NCBI RefSeq assembly: GCF_050633125.1
Contig: NZ_JBOEFX010000021.1
Location: 1-64,000 of the forward strand
Length of the DNA: 64,000 bases
Origin: Lewinella sp050633125
GTDB taxonomy: Bacteria > Bacteroidota > Bacteroidia > Chitinophagales > Saprospiraceae
Direction of reading: 5' to 3'
This document shows positions 16,186 through 23,140 of this stretch, one piece after another. The translations under genes were made by a program, and so were the position numbers. Positions within the stretch are counted from its first letter, which is position 1. The number at the start of each line of letters is the position of its first letter. Under the pieces are notes generated by a model. The model worked only from the letters and a program-made list of their open reading frames with translations, ran no database searches and was not told the DNA's origin.

Positions 16186-17229
16186 ATGCGCTTACTACTA
16201 CTCTCCTTAGCATTTTGTTTTTCATCCGTACTGGCTGCTCAAGTCGGCGGATTGTTTACTTACGAATTTCTCAACTTTGCGCCTTCTGCCAGAGTCTCGG
16301 CACTTGGAGGAACACATATTGCAGTAGTTGATGATGATATCAACATTGCAGCCAACAACCCGGCAGCCCTCAATCCGCTGATGCATGAACAGCTCTCGTT
16401 TAGCCATGCTTTTCATCCTGGCGGCGTTCAATACGGCTATGCTGCGGGGGGGTATTACCACCAAAAGCTAAAAACCACCTTTTCTGGCGGTATTCGTTAT
16501 GCCAACTACGGTACTTTTGACCTGACCAACAACCTCGGTCAAGTTGAGGGCGACTTCAAAGCAGCAGAGTACGGCATCAGCATTGGTGCTGGCCGACAGC
16601 TTGCAGAACGACTGCGTGGGGGGATCAACCTCCGGTTTGTCACTTCTCGTCTGGAAAGCTACAACTCTGCAGGGATCGTAGCAGACCTGAGCCTCTTGTA
16701 TCAGGATACCGCTAAAAACCTGATCATAACCATGGTCGCCCGCAATGCTGGCCGCCAGCTGACTACTTACCGAGAAGATAATGTAGAACCGCTTCCTTTT
16801 GAACTTCAAGCAGGAATCAGCAAGCGACTGAAACATTTGCCTTTCCAGTTCTCGCTCATCTATCGCTATCTCGATCGTTGGAATATTCTTTACGATGATC
16901 CAAATTCAACAGAAACCACTCTTCTTTTTGGGGATGTGAATTCAGAACAGACCAATACCGAAATCTGGTTTGATAACTTTGCCCGTCACTTCGTTTTCAA
17001 TGGAGAACTTTTTGTGGGTAAAAAAGATAATTTCCGCCTGCGTTTCGGCTACAGCCATCTGCTGCGCAAAGAACTGAGCATAGAAGAGTATCGCAGCCTG
17101 GGAGGCTTCACCTTTGGCGCGGGAGTGAAAATCAACCGTTTTCGATTAGACTACGGTAGAACCAACTTTCACATTGGTGGCGGCGTCAATCATTTGACAA
17201 TCGGAACAAACATCAAAGAGTTTCGGTAG
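16186..17229 (+). CDS. porQ: Type IX secretion system protein PorQ
   Basis: Outer-membrane beta-barrel component of the type IX secretion attachment machinery (with PorU, PorV and PorZ in Porphyromonas). The protein has a signal peptide (MRLLLLSLAFCFSSVLAAQ) and the PorQ opening GGLFTYEFLNFAPSARVSAL followed by GGTHIAVVDDDINIAANNPA; the rest is amphipathic strand pattern ending in FRLDYGRTNFHIGGGV. Length ~347 fits. A frame open from 16144 overlaps the lipoprotein gene, but ATG 16186 begins the signal peptide. Together with porD at 31038 and the sorting-domain protein at 53429 it shows a working T9SS. Confidence 0.9.
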   Translation: MRLLLLSLAFCFSSVLAAQVGGLFTYEFLNFAPSARVSALGGTHIAVVDDDINIAANNPAALNPLMHEQLSFSHAFHPGGVQYGYAAGGYYHQKLKTTFSGGIRYANYGTFDLTNNLGQVEGDFKAAEYGISIGAGRQLAERLRGGINLRFVTSRLESYNSAGIVADLSLLYQDTAKNLIITMVARNAGRQLTTYREDNVEPLPFELQAGISKRLKHLPFQFSLIYRYLDRWNILYDDPNSTETTLLFGDVNSEQTNTEIWFDNFARHFVFNGELFVGKKDNFRLRFGYSHLLRKELSIEEYRSLGGFTFGAGVKINRFRLDYGRTNFHIGGGVNHLTIGTNIKEFR

Positions 17230-17264
17230 ACATTCCCAACACTCGCTTCTAAAAAAGGAATTCG

Positions 17265-18152
17265 ATGAAAAATTATCTCACTATTATTCTCCTCGTAATA
17301 TTTAGTGCAAATTCCTATGCCCAGGTAGGAGGAAACCAGGTTTATCAAAACAGTAATAACAGGAGCCAAAGTCCTGTCTCCATCAACAAAAGTAGTATTG
17401 TTTCAACAGCTTCTAACTTGACCATCAATGCAAGTGTATTGTTGAATAAAGAAGCCGACTATTACTTGATGACCGTTGGTGTAAAACAGGAAGCAAAAAC
17501 CGTTATTGAGTGCAACCAGCAGTTGAATCAACGAATCAACGCCTTTCTATCCGACCTGTCAAAAGCAGGCATCAAAGGAGAGGATGTTTATGCTGATTTT
17601 ATTTCTCAAACCAAATTATACGATCATAGTATAGAAAGTAATGTCATCACAGAGTTTTTCGATGGATTTGAAATAAGAAAGAATCTCATCATAAAACTAA
17701 AAGAGTTGGCACTCATCGATGAAATTATTGAATTGGCCTCGAAACAAGAAATCTTTGATATCGTCAAAGTAGAATACTTTAATGATGACCTTGATCAAAT
17801 ATATGACGAACTATTCGACGAGGCCATGAAAATTATTGAAAACAGAAAAGCGAGATTCTCCGCACATAGCTCCTTCAATGTTACGGATAGATACAGAATT
17901 ATCCAAGATCATTTCGGCATACATAACCCCCAAAATATGTACAAACAATACAATGAAGCTTTTGAAAGCTCTGTTGTAAACACCCACTATTCAGGAAACT
18001 ACATCAAAGAATCCGTCAGAAAAGACAAGACCTTCTTTTATGAAAGCGCGCAAAATAGCTTAGCAGTAGATAAGGTAATTGATGAAATATCTCCAGTCGT
18101 TGGTATTCAGTACAGCTTGCAAGTAAGTATAATTTATGATCTCGTGCGGTAG
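17265..18152 (+). CDS. SIMPL-domain (DUF541)-like exported protein
   Basis: A 295-residue protein with a signal peptide (LTIILLVIFSANSYAQ). The middle has the layout of SIMPL/DUF541 proteins: a strand LMTVGVKQEAKTVIECNQQL, a helix with INAFLSDLSKAGIKGEDV, then a second strand-helix unit (FEIRKNLIIKLKELALIDEI). Similarity is by pattern, so the call is moderate. SIMPL proteins are periplasmic or membrane-linked with poorly known roles. It follows porQ by 35 bases on the same strand. Confidence 0.6.
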   Translation: MKNYLTIILLVIFSANSYAQVGGNQVYQNSNNRSQSPVSINKSSIVSTASNLTINASVLLNKEADYYLMTVGVKQEAKTVIECNQQLNQRINAFLSDLSKAGIKGEDVYADFISQTKLYDHSIESNVITEFFDGFEIRKNLIIKLKELALIDEIIELASKQEIFDIVKVEYFNDDLDQIYDELFDEAMKIIENRKARFSAHSSFNVTDRYRIIQDHFGIHNPQNMYKQYNEAFESSVVNTHYSGNYIKESVRKDKTFFYESAQNSLAVDKVIDEISPVVGIQYSLQVSIIYDLVR

Positions 18153-18218
18153 AGCTTATTTTCATGTTTCAATGCTTGGACTTTCTGCAAAAGTCCATCT
18201 AAACCAATACTCGTAGAA

Positions 18219-19943
18219 ATGAATCCCCGTATCCTCTCTGTATTAATAGTACTTAGCCTGCCATGCTTTCTAACGGCCCAGGTTTTTCTAAACTTGGACT
18301 TTGAACACGCTCAGGAAGGTTCTTTCCTACCACAAAAATGGTACGCTGGAGGCGATGGTTACATTGTAGAACTAGACGGGGAGGAGCACATTCAGGGAGA
18401 CTACAGCCTTGGAATGTTTGCAGATAAGTCTTCTCCAAAAAATTTTGGTGTTGCAACAGGCAACTTCCCCGTCGCGATAGCACGCGGTAAACAAATACGA
18501 TTCAGTGGATACATCAAAACGAGCAACCTTACCAAAGGAAGCGCCGGTTTATGGATGCGGGTAGATGGCCCTGAAGGCGTCTTGGCCTTCGACAACATGG
18601 ATAATAGAAAGATAAAAGGAGACACCGAATGGACCAAATATGAAATGGTGTTGGATGTGCCTCAAGAAGCTGCCAATATTAATTTTGGCGCACTCCACAG
18701 TGGGGTCGGCCAAGCTTGGTTTGACAACCTGGAAATTTTTCTTGATGGCGAATTGTACGATAGTCCAGCCCCGCTCAAGCGAGTGCCTACGACAGAAGAA
18801 ATAGCCTGGCTCAAGTCGCGAATTATCCCCCTCAGTACAGTTGATCCGGCACAGCCTATCGGAGAGGAAATCCTAAAACTAGAGGAAGATTTAAAAAACG
18901 CTAAAGTGGTGGCACTAGGCGAGGTTTCGCATGGCTCTAGCGAAATCTTTCAAATGAAGCATCGTATCATTCGCTATTTGTACCAAAATTTGGGTTTTAC
19001 CCGCTTTGCCCTGGAGGCCAATATGACGGAAGCCTATGCCGTTAACAGCTTCCTCCAAGGCAATGATCAGCCTTCTATCGGGCAATTGCTGTCAGATATG
19101 TACTTCTGGACCTGGAACACACAAGAAGTAAGCGACCTCATCCAATGGATGAGCGACTACAATCAACAAACGACGAGCGAGCTCGAATTTACCGGTTTTG
19201 ATATGCAATACTTTGCAGGACCTGTTTCTGCCTTGTCGCAATTGCTGGGAGAAGAAGAGTTGGAAGGAGTCAGCAAAGAATTTCAGTATTTAAAAACCTT
19301 ACGGGATCAGCAGAATTCCAGCGGATCCTTTTCTCCGGCACAGTCGACTTATGTTAGAGAAGAGTTTTCTCGTATCCAGCAGCTCATCAATGAGCAAGAC
19401 TTTGATACCAAAACCTTGTTTTGGGCTCACCAGCAGGTTCGGTTATTGATTCAGTATGCTCAAATGAATAGCTTTCTGAGTCGCGATAAATTCATGGCCG
19501 AAAACCTCCATTGGATACATCAACAGTCGCCAGAAGAAAAAATCGTCCTTTGGGCACATAATGGTCATGTTCAACAAACTGATCGGCGAATGGGAGACTA
19601 CCTAGATGAGGTTCTCGGAGACGACTACCTCTCCATTGGTTTCTCCTTTTACGAAGGAAGCTACACCGCAGTGGGCGAAAACGGTCTTAACACCTATCCA
19701 GCCCAAACCGCTTATTCCGGTACTTACGAATATTTCTTTGAGGCTGCCAACGAGCCTATCTTCCTGCTTGACCTCCGCAATATTGACCGCAATGAAGCAG
19801 CTGCGCAATGGATTTTTGCCAATTTACCTTTCCGGTCTGTAGGCGCAATGAAAAAATCACAGGAGTTCCAGGAAGCAGCGATTTATGAAGATTTTGACCT
19901 TATTCTTTTCATCAGAGAATCTTCGGCGTCGCAACGGTTATAA
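18219..19943 (+). CDS. Erythromycin-esterase-family protein, exported
   Basis: A 574-residue protein with a signal peptide (LSVLIVLSLPCFLTAQ), a beta-sandwich-like N-terminal domain (residues ~20-190; FDNLEIFLDG is typical of carbohydrate-binding-module-like folds) and a C-terminal erythromycin-esterase domain (PF05139). The domain shows VVALGEVSHGSSEIFQMKHR, the FALEANMTEAYAVN segment and VLWAHNGHVQ. Characterised members open the macrolactone ring of erythromycin, but many environmental Bacteroidota copies with export signals have unknown substrates, so resistance should not be assumed. Confidence 0.85.
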   Translation: MNPRILSVLIVLSLPCFLTAQVFLNLDFEHAQEGSFLPQKWYAGGDGYIVELDGEEHIQGDYSLGMFADKSSPKNFGVATGNFPVAIARGKQIRFSGYIKTSNLTKGSAGLWMRVDGPEGVLAFDNMDNRKIKGDTEWTKYEMVLDVPQEAANINFGALHSGVGQAWFDNLEIFLDGELYDSPAPLKRVPTTEEIAWLKSRIIPLSTVDPAQPIGEEILKLEEDLKNAKVVALGEVSHGSSEIFQMKHRIIRYLYQNLGFTRFALEANMTEAYAVNSFLQGNDQPSIGQLLSDMYFWTWNTQEVSDLIQWMSDYNQQTTSELEFTGFDMQYFAGPVSALSQLLGEEELEGVSKEFQYLKTLRDQQNSSGSFSPAQSTYVREEFSRIQQLINEQDFDTKTLFWAHQQVRLLIQYAQMNSFLSRDKFMAENLHWIHQQSPEEKIVLWAHNGHVQQTDRRMGDYLDEVLGDDYLSIGFSFYEGSYTAVGENGLNTYPAQTAYSGTYEYFFEAANEPIFLLDLRNIDRNEAAAQWIFANLPFRSVGAMKKSQEFQEAAIYEDFDLILFIRESSASQRL

Positions 19944-20013
19944 CTGCTTCCGTAGTTGTTTAAAACGAAAAAACCTGAACCGGTTTCCCAGCTCAGGCAA
20001 CGACAATAATACT

Positions 20014-20078
20014 ACACTATCTAATAATTATCTTAACGTGAGGTTGGGGCTATTNNACACTATCTAATAATTATCTTA
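20014..20078. other. Assembly gap of 2 N flanked by an identical 22-base repeat
   Basis: The same 22 bases (starting ACACTATCTAATAATT) occur at 20014-20035 and 20057-20078, directly after NN at 20055-20056. This looks like two contig ends that overlap and were not merged, not a biological repeat. The stop codon of the next minus-strand gene falls in the right copy. Confidence 0.7.
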
Positions 20079-20342
20079 GAAAGCCCCGGTCAGCAGCAGC
20101 AAAGCGGCTGCGCTCATACCTAATACAAGGATCAATACCAGGCCCGTAGCCATTTCCATTCTTTTGCGATCACTCTCCATTTGCGCCTTAAAACGCTGAG
20201 CGACCAACGGAGACACCGGCTCCATAATTTCGTTGCTTACTTTAGCTAACGGTAAGCCTGTCGTGCGGAAACCTACATTACGCTTACGCTGTAAACGACG
20301 ATTACTACTGATCATCTGGCTGGCTGAAATCATGAAGCTCAT
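20076..20342 (-). CDS. Small membrane protein, unknown
   Basis: An 88-residue protein: a basic, serine-rich N-terminal half (SSNRRLQRKRNVGF) and a single C-terminal membrane helix (TGLVLILVLGMSAAALLLLT). It would be tail-anchored. No family recognised. The end of the gene coincides with an assembly gap, so the last residues are less certain. Confidence 0.5.
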   Translation of the reverse strand: MSFMISASQMISSNRRLQRKRNVGFRTTGLPLAKVSNEIMEPVSPLVAQRFKAQMESDRKRMEMATGLVLILVLGMSAAALLLLTGAF

Positions 20343-20839
20343 AATGGGTGTATTAAGTGGTGAAAGAATAGGGGTGGTGCCCTTTGTACATTACTAAGTT
20401 GCTGTAAATCTGGGCACTGCGCTGCTTCTTTCGGCGAGGATACTGAAATTATCGACGAGATACAAGGGAAGATTAGAAGAAGGTAAGTAGCTTGATAGCG
20501 GAAGTAAGAGGCTAATCGTATCAGTGCGATCTACTGTTGGGACACATCTCGAACAAAATCAGGAGTNNNNNNNNNNNNNNNNTGGTAGAAAAGAATGAAT
20601 AAACAAGGAAACGACCTCGGATGAGGTCGCACAAGCGTAAATACCGTCCTCCCTTTTGATTTTTCGACCCGGTGATCCAATAGAAATTGATATCCGACCT
20701 CATCCGAGGTCGTTTTAACTGCTAATAAAGAGGTGGGGCTATTTCGCAAAAATGAGGTTGTTCTACCAAGCGAAATATATTATTGCACTGGTATATCTTT
20801 TTGGTAACACAGTTGATTAGGTACTACTTTTCTTCCTGT
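20343..20839. other. Intergenic region with a 16-N gap and a paired palindrome
   Basis: No convincing gene. Ns run from 20567 to 20582. The notable content is an inverted repeat whose arms are 20609-20629 and 20695-20715 (exact reverse complements, 21 bases). Each arm is itself a small hairpin, CGACCTC-GGAT-GAGGTCG. This nested layout is that of a bipartite intergenic repeat. Confidence 0.6.
20609..20715. repeat. Nested inverted repeat (CGACCTC/GAGGTCG units)
   Basis: Two 7-bp-stem hairpins in opposite orientation, 65 bases apart, together forming a 21-bp perfect inverted repeat. Different in sequence from the REP units around the neighbouring transposase, so either a second REP class or a terminator pair. 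Confidence 0.6.
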
Positions 20840-20862
20840 GCGGACTAAAGCCCGCGAAACCT
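20840..20862 (+). repeat. REP unit, forward
   Basis: GCGGACTAAAGCCCGC followed by GAAACCT. The core folds into a short hairpin with a TAAA-centred loop. It lies ~50 bases beyond the stop of the RAYT transposase and matches units at 21604, 21706 and 47763-47826. Confidence 0.8.
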
Positions 20863-20911
20863 ATATCTTTCCGAAGGTAAAAAATACCAATATTTACAAT
20901 CATACAAAAAA

Positions 20912-21586
20912 CTAGGATATTGGCCATTCTCTTTCACTCTTCACATAAGTAAAAGGATACTTCTTCCAATCTGTCACCAGCCCAGCTTTTACGGGATTAT
21001 TGATGGTATAAGCAAATGCCTGATCATAATGTTTTGCCGATCGGATATAACGATCGTAGTACCCCATCGACCATAAACTCCCTGTTCGATCCATTTTTTT
21101 GTTCACATTGTAGCTCGCCCCGCCTTTGATATAACCTACCACATCACCTACATTTTTATAACCCGCAATTACTTCGCCATTCCAGTCTGATGAAACTTGT
21201 ACTGAAAAATCCAATAAAAGATGTACATGATTAGACATGATGCAGGCTGTTTCCAGCGAATAATATTGGCTGTCGTATTTGCGTATTTGATCCATCACAC
21301 ACCCTGCGATCTCCGCATTCCTAAAAAGATGCTCCTGCTCAGAGTGAGCGTGTAATAATTCTTCTAATTTGTTTTCGTAGTCGCCATGGATTTTCGCGCG
21401 TAAAAGTTGTTCCTCCTCTGTGGCATTGGTTGCTATTTGAGCTAATGCGGCTTTCCGTTCTTCTTGTAACGATGCTAATACAATCTTAGGAACAGCATCG
21501 TGCGCCATCAGCGTAATGCTAAAGGTGGCTCCTAGATGCTGAAAGTGAGGTTGATTTTTGCGGGTGTATTCAGTTGGTTTCATCAT
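20912..21586 (-). CDS. REP-associated tyrosine transposase (RAYT, Y1 family)
   Basis: A 224-residue single-strand-DNA transposase of the Y1/HUH type (PF01797). The metal-binding motif appears as MSNHVHLLL, preceded by LETACI, and the C-terminal block YDRYIRSAKHYDQAFAYTIN with NPVKAGLV is diagnostic of the RAYT branch; its tyrosine fits the nicking residue. It has an unusual N-terminal insertion of charged helices (roughly residues 35-90). RAYTs are domesticated relatives of IS200/IS605 that act on REP palindromes. Matching REP units flank the gene on both sides (20840, 21604, 21706), and a remote pair lies at 47763-47826. Confidence 0.9.
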   Translation of the reverse strand: MMKPTEYTRKNQPHFQHLGATFSITLMAHDAVPKIVLASLQEERKAALAQIATNATEEEQLLRAKIHGDYENKLEELLHAHSEQEHLFRNAEIAGCVMDQIRKYDSQYYSLETACIMSNHVHLLLDFSVQVSSDWNGEVIAGYKNVGDVVGYIKGGASYNVNKKMDRTGSLWSMGYYDRYIRSAKHYDQAFAYTINNPVKAGLVTDWKKYPFTYVKSEREWPIS

Positions 21587-21603
21587 TATTGAGAGGTGTT
21601 ATC

Positions 21604-21728
21604 AGGTTTCGCGGGCTTTAGTCCGCTTGTAATCTCAAGCTAAAAAATATTTTTTGGGGTATAAAAAGCGATGGAATTTTATATTGACTTCTTGCTTCTC
21701 CCATTGCGGACTAAAGCCCGCGGAGCCT
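21604..21728. repeat. Pair of REP units in opposite orientation upstream of RAYT
   Basis: A reverse unit at 21604-21626 and a forward unit at 21706-21728, 79 bases apart, forming a BIME-like pair. The second unit differs in two bases after the core (GGAGCCT for GAAACCT). It ends 5 bases from the mevalonate kinase stop. Confidence 0.8.
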
Positions 21729-21732
21729 AAAC

Positions 21733-22611
21733 TCAAATCCCCAACAAACCCCAATCTTTCAACTCGTCTTGCGTCTTTTGCCAGTCACTGCTCAAACCAA
21801 GGCAGTAGCCGCCGCCACCAGCACCGCAGATTTTGAGGAGGTAATGATCACTGGCCAAGCCAGCTTGCCAAACAGCCTCAACGCTAGGCAGTACCATGGG
21901 CGGAAGGTGATCGATTTGGAACTGGCTGATCTGGCGAAAATGCTGCCACAGTGTTTCGAGCTCTCCAGTAAGTAAAGCATCGATAGCTTCATTGTTAGGA
22001 GCCATCCAATGGGTGCGAACAGCATTTCGAAAATCCTCTTCCTCATCAAAACGCTGTGTAAAGTAGTTGACCAACGGAGCTGTTTGTCGCGCCTTGCCTG
22101 TGTCTAGCAAAAACAGCTTCCACCCGGCCGGTAAGGACGGAATCGTTTCTTTTTGGAAACCACCATCGGGAAGTAAACGTATAGCCTGCTGCAAATAGCT
22201 AATCAAGGGATCGGTACCGGAACTGGTGCCATGGAAAAAGCTCTCCATCTGGGCAAAGAAAGCCTTTGCGCCCTCGCTTGCCAGTTGTGCTTCTCCCTTC
22301 GGAGTGACGTAAGTGGTGTACACCGCAACACATACAGCACCCGAACTTCCTAAACCATACCCCACAGGAATATTGGAATCCAGATAATAGCCAGCAGCAA
22401 GGTCTTCTCGGAATTGCTTTAAATCAAATGCTTCAGGAAAATGCTCCTCTAAATAAGCAGCCAAACCCATTAAGCCCGCTTGCTGAGCGGCCGTTCCTCC
22501 TGTTTCCCATTGACTGTACCGTGCCCATAGCGGGGCCGCCAGTGCGCTAGCGCCGCGCAGGATGGTATGCTCTCCGAAAAGCAAGACTTTGGCTGGGATT
22601 TTTTTGTCCAC
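21733..22611 (-). CDS. mvk: Mevalonate kinase (GHMP family)
   Basis: Phosphorylates mevalonate at C5. GHMP landmarks: IPAKVLLFGEHTILRG at the N-terminus, the ATP loop VGYGLGSSGAVCVAVY, HGTSSGTDPLISY (with the catalytic aspartate) and KICGAGGGGYCLGL near the C-terminus. The frame is open to GTG 22641, but that start lies inside the preceding gene; a GTG at 22611 directly after that gene's stop gives the usual family N-terminus and is chosen (TTG 22617 is also possible). Last gene of the mvaS/CHAT/CYTH/mvk unit. Confidence 0.88.
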   Translation of the reverse strand: MDKKIPAKVLLFGEHTILRGASALAAPLWARYSQWETGGTAAQQAGLMGLAAYLEEHFPEAFDLKQFREDLAAGYYLDSNIPVGYGLGSSGAVCVAVYTTYVTPKGEAQLASEGAKAFFAQMESFFHGTSSGTDPLISYLQQAIRLLPDGGFQKETIPSLPAGWKLFLLDTGKARQTAPLVNYFTQRFDEEEDFRNAVRTHWMAPNNEAIDALLTGELETLWQHFRQISQFQIDHLPPMVLPSVEAVWQAGLASDHYLLKICGAGGGGYCLGLSSDWQKTQDELKDWGLLGI

Positions 22612-22618
22612 TATCAAT

Positions 22619-23131
22619 TTATTTCTCCAACAGGATATCACTGTAAGAATTTTGCAAAAGGTCTTCCTCCGCTATCGCAAACAGATCGAGGTAAAATTGG
22701 CATTGCTCATGCAAGCGTTCCGCGCCGATGCTGCCATCTACATCAATGGCCTCGATTTCGACGAAAGTACCCAGCTCTTTTACGGTATCCAGATGAAACT
22801 TCACGTTGTCCAGAAAGTAAATTTCGCGCTGTTTGTCGACGATAACTTTCACGCCCAGTGCTGCTTGCAACAACGCGCTTAGCGATTCGCTATCGGCAGG
22901 TTTATACAGATGTACTTCCGACGTTTTGGGGCCTGCCTGATCAGGGCGCTGGTAATGAATAAGGTTGTTCTCAATATTGCCCTCGCGAAGTTTCAACCGA
23001 CCATTGGCTACCTGAAAATAGGTATCAATTTGATGATCAGTTCCCCGAAAATCCGCGTTCCTTTCTATTAGCAACTGACGAATGTCCTCCTGCTCTTTAC
23101 AGCGGGCTTTTATTTCTATATTCAAATGCAT
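22619..23131 (-). CDS. CYTH-domain protein (class IV adenylate cyclase/triphosphatase type)
   Basis: A 170-residue CYTH protein. The N-terminal NIEIKARC is the strand carrying the metal- and phosphate-binding acidic/basic residues; further strands show GRLKLREG, LIHYQRPD and TFVEIEA, the alternating charged pattern that lines the CYTH tunnel. Members hydrolyse or cyclise nucleoside or inorganic triphosphates; which one is not readable here. It sits 9 bases after the CHAT gene and 7 bases before mevalonate kinase, so it is almost certainly co-transcribed with mevalonate genes. Confidence 0.85.
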   Translation of the reverse strand: MHLNIEIKARCKEQEDIRQLLIERNADFRGTDHQIDTYFQVANGRLKLREGNIENNLIHYQRPDQAGPKTSEVHLYKPADSESLSALLQAALGVKVIVDKQREIYFLDNVKFHLDTVKELGTFVEIEAIDVDGSIGAERLHEQCQFYLDLFAIAEEDLLQNSYSDILLEK

Positions 23132-23140
23132 GGATAAAAG

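Noticed and set aside
18219..19943. Antibiotic resistance label for the erythromycin-esterase homologue
   Set aside because: The export signal and extra domain differ from known resistance enzymes; family membership alone does not show macrolide activity.
22612..22641. Longer start (GTG 22641) for mevalonate kinase
   Set aside because: It lies within the CYTH gene, and the family N-terminus begins right after that gene's stop.
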